Assembly (NCBI RefSeq): GCF_025628985.1
Contig: NZ_JAOTEM010000001.1
Location: 868,001-932,000 of the forward strand
Direction: 5' to 3'
Origin: Chryseobacterium edaphi
GTDB taxonomy: Bacteria; Bacteroidota; Bacteroidia; Flavobacteriales; Weeksellaceae
DNA: 64,000 bases
The notes beneath the pieces are model-generated. The model saw nothing but the letters and a program-made list of their open reading frames with translations, was not told the origin of the DNA and searched no databases. This document shows positions 9,798-18,838 of this stretch, in pieces. The position numbers and the translations under genes were made by a program. Each line of letters opens with the position of its first letter. The first letter of the stretch is position 1.

Positions 9798-9805
9798 TAT
9801 ATTTG
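9798..9805 (+). promoter_or_regulatory. Putative Bacteroidota -7 promoter element of the pao-like operon
   Basis: TATATTTG matches the TAnnTTTG -7 consensus and lies about 66 bases before the first operon gene. No convincing -33 TTTG was found at normal spacing, so this is tentative. Confidence 0.35.
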
Positions 9806-9871
9806 ATATAATTGAATTTTTAATTCAATTTCGCTTAAAAATAATTCAATCCTTCTCAAAAAATATCAGAT

Positions 9872-10465
9872 ATGTCTGACAAAACCAATCACAGCAGAAG
9901 ATCCTTCTTAAAAAGTACAGCCATTGTAGCGATTTTCGCAGCAATTCCAACTTCTGTAAAAGCTTTTTATCAGGATGTAAAAGATTTCATTCTTCCAAAG
10001 AAAAGTGTTTTACCGATAAAAATTTCTGTCAACAAAAAAGTTCACGAAATAAAAACAGACAGTCGTTCAACTTTGTTGGATGTTCTACGTGAAAATCTTA
10101 ATCTTACCGGAACGAAAAAAGGATGTGACCACGGTCAATGTGGCGCTTGTACCGTTCATATTGACGGAGAAAGAGCCTTAAGTTGTCTTACTTTAGCTGC
10201 AATGGTTCCCGGAAAAGAGGTAACAACAATTGAAGGATTATCAACTGGAGACAAACTTCATCCTATGCAAGAAGCATTCATTGAGTGTGACGGGTTTCAG
10301 TGCGGATACTGCACTCCGGGACAAATCATGTCTGCAGTTGCTTGTGTAAAAGAAGGTAACACTGGTTCAGTTGAAGAAATTAAAGAATTTATGAGTGGAA
10401 ATCTTTGTCGTTGTGGTGCTTACAACGGAATTGTTGAATCTATACAAAAAGTAGCAGCATTATGA
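9872..10465 (+). CDS. paoA: Tat-exported [2Fe-2S] subunit of molybdenum aldehyde oxidoreductase (PaoA-like)
   Basis: This 197-aa protein starts with a twin-arginine signal (HSRRSFLKSTAIVA). A plant-type [2Fe-2S] domain with Cys85, Cys90, Cys93 and Cys105 follows. A second helical [2Fe-2S] domain has Cys144, Cys147, Cys179 and Cys181 (FQCGYCTPG, GNLCRCGAY). This layout matches the small subunit of xanthine oxidase family enzymes and specifically periplasmic PaoA (YagT). It transfers electrons from the molybdenum centre towards FAD. Its stop overlaps the next start by 4 bases (ATGA). The symbol is by family resemblance and gene order. Confidence 0.88.
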   Translation: MSDKTNHSRRSFLKSTAIVAIFAAIPTSVKAFYQDVKDFILPKKSVLPIKISVNKKVHEIKTDSRSTLLDVLRENLNLTGTKKGCDHGQCGACTVHIDGERALSCLTLAAMVPGKEVTTIEGLSTGDKLHPMQEAFIECDGFQCGYCTPGQIMSAVACVKEGNTGSVEEIKEFMSGNLCRCGAYNGIVESIQKVAAL

Positions 10466-11439
10466 AACCATTTATATTCGAAAAAGCAAAAACTTCTACA
10501 GAAGCTTTAAAATTGAAAACTTCAAGTAAAGATTTCATTGCAGGAGGAACCAATATCGTAGATCTTCTCAAGAAAAATATTGCTCCACCCGATGGGATGA
10601 TTGATGTTTCTACAGCATTGTCTAATGAAATTAAACTCTCTGAAAAGTCAGTCAGCATTGGTGCAATGGTTCGTAATACAAGCTTAGCGACCAACTCTGA
10701 TTTACTTAAAAATTATCCTTTAATTACAAAAGCAGTTTTATCCGGAGCTTCACCACAAATTAGAAATATGGCAAGTACAGCCGGGAATTTATTGCAGAGA
10801 ACGCGTTGTCCGTACTTTTATGATGTGACGACTCCCTGTAATAAAAGAAAAAAGGGAAGTGGCTGCAGTGCTTTGAGCGGAGATAATAAAATGAGTGCCA
10901 TAGTGGGTTACAATGATCAATGTGTTGCAGTTCATCCTTCAGATTTGTGTATTTCATTGGTTGCATTAGATGCTAATGTTCATGGAGTCGATTCAAAAAA
11001 TAAACCGTTTACAATTCCCTTTAAGGATTTCCATAAATTACCGGAAAATACACCTTGGTTGGATAATAATTTACCACAAAACTCTTTGATAACTCATATT
11101 GAAGTTCCGAAAAATGAATTTCATAAAAAATATGCTTACGTAAAACTTCGTGAAAGAACTTCATATGCTTTTGCAATGATTTCTGTAGGTTCTGCTCTTC
11201 AAATGGATGGAAAGACAATCAAAGAAGCAAGATTAGCTTCTGGAGGTGTTGCTCACAAACCTTGGAGATGGTACGAAGCGGAAGATTATTTAAAAGGAAA
11301 AAAAGTTACAGAAGAAGTATTTAAAAAAGCATCTGAAATTGTTGTAGAAAAGGTTAAACCGCTTTCTCATAACGCATACAAAGTTCCGATGTTGAAAGGA
11401 GCAATTGAGCTTGCTTTAAAAAATGCAGTTAATTCATAA
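10462..11439 (+). CDS. paoB: FAD-binding subunit of molybdenum aldehyde oxidoreductase (PaoB-like, with extra Fe-S insertion)
   Basis: This 325-aa CO-dehydrogenase flavoprotein-type subunit has FAD-binding segments DFIAGGTNIVDLLKKN and NMASTAGNLLQRTRCPYF. Between them and the C-terminal domain lies an insertion with Cys116, Cys126, Cys135 and Cys154. That spacing resembles the [4Fe-4S] insertion of E. coli PaoB, which is absent from ordinary xanthine dehydrogenases. The C-terminal CO_deh_flav domain includes KLRERTSYAFAMISVG and ARLASGGVAHKPWR. It is translationally coupled to the [2Fe-2S] subunit. It has no signal of its own and probably rides the Tat pathway in complex with PaoA. Confidence 0.88.
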   Translation: MKPFIFEKAKTSTEALKLKTSSKDFIAGGTNIVDLLKKNIAPPDGMIDVSTALSNEIKLSEKSVSIGAMVRNTSLATNSDLLKNYPLITKAVLSGASPQIRNMASTAGNLLQRTRCPYFYDVTTPCNKRKKGSGCSALSGDNKMSAIVGYNDQCVAVHPSDLCISLVALDANVHGVDSKNKPFTIPFKDFHKLPENTPWLDNNLPQNSLITHIEVPKNEFHKKYAYVKLRERTSYAFAMISVGSALQMDGKTIKEARLASGGVAHKPWRWYEAEDYLKGKKVTEEVFKKASEIVVEKVKPLSHNAYKVPMLKGAIELALKNAVNS

Positions 11440-11480
11440 TAAGAAAGTTTTATTTCTAACAAATTTTAAAATTAAAAAAA

Positions 11481-13691
11481 ATGGGATTTTTTGACGATGA
11501 AACTGATTTTGTAATACCAATCGACGGACGAGTTGAAGCTATTGCAAAAGTAAAAGGACAGGGAAAATATTCTGCTGAATATAAGGTTGATAATCTTTGC
11601 CATGGAGTTTTGGTGACGAGTGAGATTCCATCAGGAACCATCAAATCGATTAATTTAGATTTGGCGAGACAGTCGGATGGAATTCTTGACATTATATCTC
11701 ACCTCAAAAAACCGAACGTTCCGGGATTTGCCAATGAAGCAAAAATAAAAGAATCGAAATTCGGATTGCCGGTTTTTCATACCGATAAAATTTATTTTAA
11801 AGGACAACCTATTGCTTTGGTGATTGCAGAGACATTGGAAGAAGCAACTTATGCTGCATCTTTGGTGAAGGTTGAATATACAACTGCACCTTTCGAAGTT
11901 GATTTTAATAAAGCTAAAAATTCAGTTGAATTAAAACCTGCGGGAAAAGAAAGAGGAGATGAAAAGAGCTGGAGCAGTTCGCCATTTTCTGTTGATCAGC
12001 AATACGGAATTGCTGCCGAGATTCACAATCCCATGGAAATGCACGCAACAATTGCAGATTGGTATGCAGATGATAAATTAAGGCTCTACGATAAAAATCA
12101 GGGAGTCAACAGTGTTCAGAAAATGTTTGCGGGATTGTTTGATATTCCTGTTGATAATATTCAGGTGATCAGTGAATTTGTGGGTGGCGGATTTGGATCT
12201 GGTTTAAAAGTCTGGCCTCATGCTTTGGCTGCTATTTTAGGAGCAAAACAAGTCAAAAGACCATTAAAACTGATGTTGACTCGACCACAAATGTTTCATT
12301 CAGTAGGTTACAGACCTGCATCCTGGCAAAGAATAAAAATAGGTGCAACTCAGGACGGTAAAGTAACTGGAGTTTTGCATCAGGCAAAAAATGGCTGTGC
12401 TATTTACGATCCCTTCAGTGACGGTATAACAAGAGTGACGAGATTAATCTATCAGTTTGATAATCTTAAAACCGAGAATGCAGTTGTTCCTTTAAACCTA
12501 AGTGCACCAACCTGGATGCGTGGTCCTGGTGATTGTACAGGAGATTTTGCTGTAGAATCTGCGATGGACGAACTAAGTTATCAATTGAAAATAGATCCGG
12601 TTCAGTTAAGATATAAAAATTTAGCATCCGAAAAAAATCCCGAAACGGGATTACCATGGTCGACCAATTATTTAAAAGAAGCCATTGAAAAAGGTTCTAA
12701 AATGATTGGTTGGAATTTGAGACAGGCAAATCCCGGCTCAATATCTGAAGGCGATTGGAAAATCGGGTACGGAATGGCTGTCGGAATGTGGAATGCAGGA
12801 AGAAACAAAGCCAGCGCAGGAATCAAAATGATGAAAGACGGAAATGTAGTTTTACAGACCGCAATGACCGACATTGGAACGGGAACAGGAACGGGAATGG
12901 TAAATATCATGCATGAACGTTCCGGAATCTCTCGGAATAAAATAAAAATTGAACTTGGAAATTCAGATTTGCCAGCTGCAGGAAATCAGGGTGGGAGTAC
13001 AGGATTGTCATCCATCAGTGGAGCTGTTGCAGCTGTAAGCGATGCATTAAAACTAAAGATCGCAGAATATGCATCAGCTACAAATCAAAATTTCAAAAAT
13101 GCTTTAGCTACAGATATTATTCTTTCAGATAGTGGAGTTTCATTGCAGAAACAGGGTGACAATTTCCTTTCTTACCAGGATGTTTTCACGAAAAATAATT
13201 TAAATGTAATTGAAGTAGAGGCTTCATCAGAAGCAGGTGAAGAGAAAAAGAAATTTTCTTTCTGTTCGTCAGCTGCTCATTTTTGTAAAGTTAAAGTCAA
13301 TACAAAAACCGGAAAAGTGGTTGTTGATAAGATGGTGGTCGTAGTCGATGGCGGAAAAATTGTTAATCAGAAACCCGCAGCCAATCAGATTTCCGGCGCT
13401 GCCGTTGGAGGTATTGGTATGGCTTTAATGGAAAAAATGTCTGTTGACGATAAATTAGGAAGCATTATAGCCAATGATTTAGCAGGATATCATTTCCCCG
13501 TAAATGCAGATGCGCCAATAATCGAAGTGGCGTTTATCAATAAACCAGATTTAAATCTAAATCCTAGCGGTGCAAAAGGTTTAGGAGAGGTCGGAATTAT
13601 AGGTGCTGCACCGGCTCTTGCAAATGCAATTTATAATGCCACCGGAAAACGTTTCAGAAATCTGCCGATTACTCCGGATCAGTTTTTTTAA
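11481..13691 (+). CDS. paoC: Molybdopterin-binding catalytic subunit of aldehyde oxidoreductase (PaoC-like)
   Basis: This 736-aa protein is close to the length of E. coli PaoC. The N-terminal aldehyde oxidase a/b hammerhead domain is followed by molybdopterin-binding repeats: VGGGFGSGLK, the GPGDCTGDFAVESAMDEL region, TDIGTGTGTG and GNQGGSTGLSS. The active-site Glu is Glu703 in AKGLGEVGIIG. It should oxidise aldehydes to acids at a molybdopterin cytosine dinucleotide-type cofactor in the periplasm, together with the two preceding subunits. No XdhC/PaoD-type insertion chaperone or cofactor gene is in the window, so it must be encoded elsewhere. The exact aldehyde range is unknown. Confidence 0.9.
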   Translation: MGFFDDETDFVIPIDGRVEAIAKVKGQGKYSAEYKVDNLCHGVLVTSEIPSGTIKSINLDLARQSDGILDIISHLKKPNVPGFANEAKIKESKFGLPVFHTDKIYFKGQPIALVIAETLEEATYAASLVKVEYTTAPFEVDFNKAKNSVELKPAGKERGDEKSWSSSPFSVDQQYGIAAEIHNPMEMHATIADWYADDKLRLYDKNQGVNSVQKMFAGLFDIPVDNIQVISEFVGGGFGSGLKVWPHALAAILGAKQVKRPLKLMLTRPQMFHSVGYRPASWQRIKIGATQDGKVTGVLHQAKNGCAIYDPFSDGITRVTRLIYQFDNLKTENAVVPLNLSAPTWMRGPGDCTGDFAVESAMDELSYQLKIDPVQLRYKNLASEKNPETGLPWSTNYLKEAIEKGSKMIGWNLRQANPGSISEGDWKIGYGMAVGMWNAGRNKASAGIKMMKDGNVVLQTAMTDIGTGTGTGMVNIMHERSGISRNKIKIELGNSDLPAAGNQGGSTGLSSISGAVAAVSDALKLKIAEYASATNQNFKNALATDIILSDSGVSLQKQGDNFLSYQDVFTKNNLNVIEVEASSEAGEEKKKFSFCSSAAHFCKVKVNTKTGKVVVDKMVVVVDGGKIVNQKPAANQISGAAVGGIGMALMEKMSVDDKLGSIIANDLAGYHFPVNADAPIIEVAFINKPDLNLNPSGAKGLGEVGIIGAAPALANAIYNATGKRFRNLPITPDQFF

Positions 13692-13713
13692 ACTAAAATT
13701 CATCAAATTATAG

Positions 13714-13754
13714 ATGCTCTTAAATTTATTTTAAGGGCATTTTATTTTTTTTAG
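13714..13754 (+). terminator. Rho-independent terminator of the pao-like operon
   Basis: ATGCTCTTAA pairs with TTAAGGGCAT (one G-U pair) around an A/T loop, followed by a long T-rich tract, 22 bases after the paoC-like stop. Confidence 0.75.
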
Positions 13755-13903
13755 TAATTAAAATTTAAATAAATATTTCGCACTAAAAAGCTTTTGAAAT
13801 TCCTCGTTGGCTTAAACTTTGATGCTTAGCTTTTAATATTTCGTAACCATAATACATAATATTAAATAATAAACCAAAATCACTAAACACCAAAATTTTA
13901 AAT

Positions 13904-15133
13904 ATGAAAATGAAACTGCATTACTTAATGATTGCATCATCGATGCTTTTGATCAATTGCGTAAATGATCCGGATGATAACGGAGGAAACAATGGCGAGA
14001 CATTTCCACCCGTGGAAACCAATCCTGCAAATACCAATTATGCACCTGCATTTGCGGGACAAACTAGAATCAATGCCGTAAAAACTACAACACCTTATCA
14101 GAAAACAATTCTTACTTCTGCACTTACTTCACCTTGGGGAATTACGGGTCTTCCTGACGGCAGATTACTGATTACTCAAAAAACAGGAACCATGAGAATT
14201 GTTACCAGTACGGGAACGGTCGGAAATCCTATTACTGGTCTTCCGGCTGTAAACTCTACCGGTCAAGGCGGATTGTTGGGATTGTGTCTTGACCCTCAGT
14301 TTTCATCCAACAGGATGGTTTATTGGGTGTTTTCTGAGAATGTCGCTGGTGGAACTTTGACAGCAGTTGCGAAAGGGAGACTATCAAATTCTGAAACAAC
14401 CATCGAAAACCCAACAGTAATTTATAGAGCAAATCCGTCAGCTTCAACGGGTAATCTTCATTATGGCGGAAGAATTTTATTCGATTCTACAGGAAATTTA
14501 TTTGTGAGCACAGGAGAGCGATCAGATCTTTCAACAAGACCTTTGGCGCAATCGGTTACTGCTGCAATCGGTAAGATAGTCAGAATTACAAAAGACGGTC
14601 AACCAGCACCGGGAAATCCTACATTCAGTCAGTCCGGAGCTCTGCCGGAATTGTACAGCATTGGTCACAGAAATCCGCAGGGATTGGCGATACATCCTGT
14701 TACAGGAGATCTTTATCAGGGTGAACACGGTCCGAGAGGAGGTGATGAGATCAACCGTATTCAGGCAGGAGCTAATTATGGATGGCCAACAATTACTTAC
14801 GGAATTGAATACAGCGGTGCGGTAATCGGAAACGGAATCCAACAGCAAACAGGAATGCAGCAACCGATTTATTATTGGGATCCTGTAATCTCACCTAGCG
14901 GAATGACGTTCTATAAAGGAAATAATATGCCTGAATGGCAAAACAACCTTTTCATCGGATCTTTGAGCGGAATGCATATCGCAAGATTGGTTATCGAAAA
15001 TAATAAAGTTGTAGGCGAAGAGCGATTATTGGCTGATGAAAATCAACGTTTCAGAGATGTTACCCAAGGTACTGATAATGCGTTGTATGCCATTACTGAT
15101 GCGGGAAGATTGTATAAAATCAACAAGCAATAA
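13904..15133 (+). CDS. PQQ-dependent sugar dehydrogenase-like lipoprotein (GSDH family)
   Basis: This 409-aa protein has a lipobox at Cys19 (MLLINC) followed by an Asp/Gly/Asn-rich tether. The body is a six-bladed propeller of the glucose/sorbosone dehydrogenase family. Visible motifs are TSPWGITGLPDGRLLITQK, GGLLGLCLDPQF, NLHYGGRILFD (likely catalytic His), YSIGHRNPQGLAIHP and GEHGPRGGDEIN. It is expected to oxidise aldose sugars with PQQ as cofactor at the cell envelope. No PQQ biosynthesis genes are in the window; many flavobacteria rely on exogenous PQQ. It stands alone, with a terminator following. Confidence 0.88.
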   Translation: MKMKLHYLMIASSMLLINCVNDPDDNGGNNGETFPPVETNPANTNYAPAFAGQTRINAVKTTTPYQKTILTSALTSPWGITGLPDGRLLITQKTGTMRIVTSTGTVGNPITGLPAVNSTGQGGLLGLCLDPQFSSNRMVYWVFSENVAGGTLTAVAKGRLSNSETTIENPTVIYRANPSASTGNLHYGGRILFDSTGNLFVSTGERSDLSTRPLAQSVTAAIGKIVRITKDGQPAPGNPTFSQSGALPELYSIGHRNPQGLAIHPVTGDLYQGEHGPRGGDEINRIQAGANYGWPTITYGIEYSGAVIGNGIQQQTGMQQPIYYWDPVISPSGMTFYKGNNMPEWQNNLFIGSLSGMHIARLVIENNKVVGEERLLADENQRFRDVTQGTDNALYAITDAGRLYKINKQ

Positions 15134-15153
15134 AATATATTTATAATTAAAAT

Positions 15154-15197
15154 GCGTAGAATATTAAGTGGGATCTTCTTGATATTCTACGCTTTTT
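15154..15197 (+). terminator. Bidirectional terminator between convergent genes
   Basis: A perfect 11-bp stem (GCGTAGAATAT / ATATTCTACGC) is followed by TTTTT on the plus strand and, on the minus strand, by an A/T tract. It separates the sugar dehydrogenase from the convergent peroxidase. Confidence 0.75.
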
Positions 15198-16382
15198 CTA
15201 TTTTGGAAGTTTCGGGGGAGCAGGTCTGGTCGTAGGAGTACTCAATGTTCCAAGGAATGCTTCGAGCTGCAACATTTCTTCTTTTGTTAACTCCAAAAGT
15301 TTAAGCATATCCGATTTTTCAGATTGTAATGAAATTCCCTCATGAATGGTCGATCGGTGTTTTGCTAATTCGGGATTTCCTGTATTATAGAAATTAATGA
15401 CTTCAGCTAAAGTATTGAAAGAGCCATTGTGCATCCAAGGTCCTGTTTTGGTAATTTCTCTCAATGTAGGAACTCTGAATTTTCCTACATCAGAAGATTT
15501 TTTTGTAATTAAATATTGCCCCAAATCTTCCTCATCAGAACTCAAGAGAGAAGTTCCGTCATTTTCAAATAAATTATTCGAAAAATATCCTGAATTGTGA
15601 CAATTCATACACTGAGCTTTGGTTCTGAAAAGATGTAGTCCCATTACTTCATCGTCAGTATAAGCTTCTTTATCACCATCAATAAATTGATCAAATCGAC
15701 TTGCAGGACTTATAATCGTTCGTTCAAATGTTGCAATAGCTTTCGCTATTCTGTCTTTTGTAATTTTTTTATCACCAAAAGCTTTTTCAAAAAGCGGTTC
15801 ATAGCCTTTTACTTTTAGAATTTTCTCAGTGGCGATATCGATGTGCTCGTGCATTTCCCTCATATCTTCAATCGGCATTTTTGCCTGATCTTCAAGAGAT
15901 GCCGCTCTTCCGTCCCAAAAAAGAGATTTTGCATAAGCAACATTCATAATGGTCATCGCATTTCTGTTGCCCAATTGTCTGTCATGTCCGAAAGAAAATT
16001 TTCGGTTGTCTGTCCAGCTCAATTCAGGATCATGGCAAGACGCACATGCAATTTGATTTGATCCTGAAAGCCTTGGATCGTAGAATAATATTCTTCCTAA
16101 AGAAGCTTTTTCGGCAGAATAAGAATTGTCTGATGGAAATTCAATTTTTGGAAGATGACCGATTTCTGAAAATGCTGGTTTTGAAGGATCAAGAATTGGT
16201 TTGGGCCATTTCGAAATATCACCTGAAGAATAGGCAAGTCTTAACTGATCAATGAAAGATTGCTTTTTCTTAATCTCTTTGTAAGTCTTCGTGTGCAGGC
16301 AGTTATTGAGTAAAGTAACGGTTAAAAACAAAACCAAAACCCAGCTTACTGCGTTCTTCATTTTCTGTAATAATTTCAACAA
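15198..16382 (-). CDS. Di-haem cytochrome-c peroxidase (CcpA/MauG family) lipoprotein
   Basis: This 394-aa protein has a hydrophobic N-terminus ending in LLNNC (Cys28), suggesting a lipoprotein. Two c-type haem sites are present: CASCH (Cys113, Cys116, His117) and CMNCH (Cys258, Cys261, His262). Family motifs between and after them include GRILFYDPRLSGSNQIAC, LFWDGRAASLEDQA, FRVPTLREITKTGPWMHNG and GSFNTLAEVINFYN. It should reduce peroxide in the periplasm with electrons from a small cytochrome. An alternative start at Met8 would keep the signal intact. It is transcribed towards the sugar dehydrogenase gene. Confidence 0.9.
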   Translation of the reverse strand: MLKLLQKMKNAVSWVLVLFLTVTLLNNCLHTKTYKEIKKKQSFIDQLRLAYSSGDISKWPKPILDPSKPAFSEIGHLPKIEFPSDNSYSAEKASLGRILFYDPRLSGSNQIACASCHDPELSWTDNRKFSFGHDRQLGNRNAMTIMNVAYAKSLFWDGRAASLEDQAKMPIEDMREMHEHIDIATEKILKVKGYEPLFEKAFGDKKITKDRIAKAIATFERTIISPASRFDQFIDGDKEAYTDDEVMGLHLFRTKAQCMNCHNSGYFSNNLFENDGTSLLSSDEEDLGQYLITKKSSDVGKFRVPTLREITKTGPWMHNGSFNTLAEVINFYNTGNPELAKHRSTIHEGISLQSEKSDMLKLLELTKEEMLQLEAFLGTLSTPTTRPAPPKLPK

Positions 16383-16451
16383 AAATAATCATTCTAACTT
16401 TAGAATGATTATTTTGTAAAATCTGTTTGATGAATTTAGTGAAAATTCAGT

Positions 16452-16829
16452 TTAATCTTCCATAGACTTTAACGCCCATCCAATAAGAAGAGGCTGCATA
16501 AATAATCGAGCCATCCTTCTTTCGTCAGTATCTAAGCCAAAAGCGTCTCTCTTGTTTTTATATTGTGCGATATTTCCCGGAAAAACAGCTGTAAAAAATG
16601 CGGCAGTAAATTTCCCTAAAAGACTTCGGTATTTTTTCGGAGTAGCAATAATCGTTGCTCCTAAAGCAATTTCTACATAACCGGAATAAACTACTGTATC
16701 ATCTTTTTTTAATGGAACCCAATCCGGAACTTGCGCCTGAAATGGTTTTCTTCCAAAAGTAAGATGAGCAATTCCTGCACTGATGAGCATTGTACCCAAT
16801 GCAATTCTTGAAATGTTTTTAGTATCCAT
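16452..16829 (-). CDS. DoxX-like small membrane protein
   Basis: This 125-aa protein has hydrophobic segments at about 8-25, 48-63 and 70-90 (GTMLISAGIAHLTFG, VEIALGATIIATP, GKFTAAFFTAVFPGNIAQY). This pattern resembles DoxX-like proteins of unknown enzymatic role. It lies 69 bases upstream of the peroxidase start on the same strand and could share its transcript. Function is not assigned. Confidence 0.72.
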   Translation of the reverse strand: MDTKNISRIALGTMLISAGIAHLTFGRKPFQAQVPDWVPLKKDDTVVYSGYVEIALGATIIATPKKYRSLLGKFTAAFFTAVFPGNIAQYKNKRDAFGLDTDERRMARLFMQPLLIGWALKSMED

Positions 16830-17019
16830 AATAATATTTTGTTTCTTGGTAAAGACAAAATTCAGACCAGTATAAGTATTTATTTTAAATTAAATTATGA
16901 CGGTATAGCTTTAAAATTTTAACATAAAAAATCAGCATATTAAGCTGATAATGTGATTGTAATCATAAATAAGTCATGGAAATTTCGTATCTTAGCATTC
17001 ACTACCAAATCTATATTTT

Positions 17020-17286
17020 ATGGAACGAATTAAATTTCTTTTGGACGACATGCCTGTTCAGAAGTCAAGAAAAGCAACCGTGATGGACGGTATGAATTTC
17101 AGCGAGATAAAGAATTTCTTATGTGAAGCTGATAATTACAGTTTTGATCAGATCAGATTAAGACTTAAACCTAATCTTAATAAAATTGTCATTGATATTG
17201 CTACCGGAATAAGGTATCCTGCATTTGATGATTTTATGGCTAAAATTCAGCAAAGTAAATATGGAAGTTATTTTGATTTGAAATAG
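17020..17286 (+). CDS. Hypothetical protein (88 aa)
   Basis: I do not recognise this family. The protein is soluble and charged, with a Lys/Arg-rich beginning (PVQKSRKATVMDGM) and an internal repeat-free alpha/beta-looking pattern. There is no signal peptide or membrane segment. It stands alone, with a hairpin terminator 63 bases downstream, which supports it being a real single-gene unit. Confidence 0.6.
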   Translation: MERIKFLLDDMPVQKSRKATVMDGMNFSEIKNFLCEADNYSFDQIRLRLKPNLNKIVIDIATGIRYPAFDDFMAKIQQSKYGSYFDLK

Positions 17287-17348
17287 TTTTCTCAATTACC
17301 AAAAATGAAGCTTTTATAAAAGTTTTAAGAATTTATATTAAAAGTGAG

Positions 17349-17384
17349 AACCTTCGGATTTGAAATTCAGATTCGGAGGTTTTT
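17349..17384 (+). terminator. Terminator-like hairpin after the 88-aa gene
   Basis: AACCTTCGGATTTGAA pairs imperfectly with ATTCAGATTCGGAGGTT and is followed by TTTT. Confidence 0.65.
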
Positions 17385-17442
17385 AATGATAGACGTTTTC
17401 CATTGGCTTATTTTTTGACTTTAATTTTCAAAATTATTATTT

Positions 17443-18150
17443 ATGTATCTCTCAATTTTCTTAAATTTTAGCTGGAAAGAATTTTTTCTCGGTAGTGAAG
17501 ATCTTACTTTCATGTTTGAAATTGTTTTACGAACCATCATTATGTTTCTTACAATCATCATCGGTTTGAGAGTTTTGGGAAAAAGGGGAGTCAAGCAACT
17601 GTCTGTTTTTGAATTGGTTGTCATCATTGGTCTGGGTTCTGCAGCAGGAGATCCTATGTTTTATAAAGATGTTGGAATTGCTTCTTCCATTCTCGTTTTC
17701 ACTATAATTATCCTTGGATACAGCCTTCTTACACATCTTATAGGAAGATTCAAAAAAATTGAAACTTTACTGGAAGGAAAATCTATCTGTCTTATTGAAG
17801 AAGGTGTTTTTGCAATAGATAATTTTAAAAAAGAAAATCTGGGCAGTGATGAATTCTTTTCAGAATTAAGATTAAAAGGAGTTTCTCATCTTGGTCAGAT
17901 AGAAACTGCAATAGAAGAGACTTCTGGAGATATCAGTGTTTTCTTTTATGATGAAAAAGATATCAAATTTGGTTTACCGGTAATGCCACATTCATTAGAT
18001 CATCCTTTGCAAAATATTGATAATGATGGACATTATTCATGTACGTTTTGTGGATTTACAGAAGAAAAAAACATAGGAAATGCAGGAAAATGTAAAAATT
18101 GTAAAAGAGATAATTGGGTAAAAGCTAGCAATAAGAAAAGAATCACTTAA
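17443..18150 (+). CDS. DUF421 (YetF-type) membrane protein with C-terminal zinc-ribbon-like motif
   Basis: This 235-aa protein has an N-terminal amphipathic part and three TM helices (IVLRTIIMFLTIIIGLRVLG, VVIIGLGSAAGDPM, SSILVFTIIILGYSLLTHLI). The DUF421 core then follows, with LLEGKSICLIEEGVF and the conserved ELRLKGVSHLGQIETAI. The C-terminus carries two CxxC pairs (SCTFCGF, GKCKNCKR), likely metal-binding. The family is widespread; its molecular role is not established. The start at 17443 is uncertain, because an ATG at 17512 would also precede the first TM. A strong terminator follows. Confidence 0.85.
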   Translation: MYLSIFLNFSWKEFFLGSEDLTFMFEIVLRTIIMFLTIIIGLRVLGKRGVKQLSVFELVVIIGLGSAAGDPMFYKDVGIASSILVFTIIILGYSLLTHLIGRFKKIETLLEGKSICLIEEGVFAIDNFKKENLGSDEFFSELRLKGVSHLGQIETAIEETSGDISVFFYDEKDIKFGLPVMPHSLDHPLQNIDNDGHYSCTFCGFTEEKNIGNAGKCKNCKRDNWVKASNKKRIT

Positions 18151-18156
18151 TCAATA

Positions 18157-18190
18157 AAATCCCCGACTTAATTTCTAAGTCGGGGATTTT
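18157..18190 (+). terminator. Rho-independent terminator after DUF421 gene
   Basis: A perfect 14-bp stem (AAATCCCCGACTTA / TAAGTCGGGGATTT) with a 5-base loop is followed by T residues. Confidence 0.9.
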
Positions 18191-18229
18191 CAATTTAAGA
18201 TATATATAATTTAGATTTGGTCGGTAGCC

Positions 18230-18652
18230 TTAAGCTATTGCTTCGTTCTTAAAAATGTTTTTCATAGAAATTCCTGTATCTCTTCCAAACAGACTTGAGA
18301 AAATGTTCTGAAACTCATGAATATATTTGCATCTGATTGAATTTCCATAAATTTTCAGACCATCAACAATTTTTTTTGAGTTTAAATCGATATCATATTT
18401 AATGAAAGATTCCGGTCTTTCGTATCTGATTCTGTGATCTGAAGTATATGTTTTCATAAATCCAAATCTTTCAAGCCAGGCTTCATTGATCGTAATCGGT
18501 TGAATTGAATCTGCAGGTACATCAAAACATTGATTATCATTTTCAATCTTTACGGAATAATCATTTTTTTCATTGTGAAAAATTTCGGTAATCGTGAAAA
18601 TCTGGCCTCTATAATCTACCAGATTTTTAATTTTTAAATCTGTAACGTTCAT
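18230..18652 (-). CDS. Hypothetical protein with N-terminal beta-barrel-like fold (140 aa)
   Basis: The N-terminus (LKIKNLVDYRGQIFTITEI), followed by IQPITINEAWLERFGF, resembles small proteins found widely in Bacteroidota genomes and prophages, whose function is unknown. There is no signal peptide, membrane helix or catalytic motif. The C-terminal half ends with a helical segment (IRCKYIHEFQNIF) typical of this group. It stands alone; nothing in the neighbourhood suggests a pathway. Confidence 0.65.
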   Translation of the reverse strand: MNVTDLKIKNLVDYRGQIFTITEIFHNEKNDYSVKIENDNQCFDVPADSIQPITINEAWLERFGFMKTYTSDHRIRYERPESFIKYDIDLNSKKIVDGLKIYGNSIRCKYIHEFQNIFSSLFGRDTGISMKNIFKNEAIA

Positions 18653-18838
18653 AATATTTGTGGTATAAGTGGTTTAAAATAGCAGTTGCAAATACTATGC
18701 CTTACATTATTTGTGTGGTATGTAAAAGTGACTAATAATGAATAAAAAATTTTAAACTTATTCTTAAAAGAGATCAGTCACAATTTGTTGTGGTTATTAA
18801 TTTTATCAGATTTTTTTTATCTGGTTTAAAAATAATAA

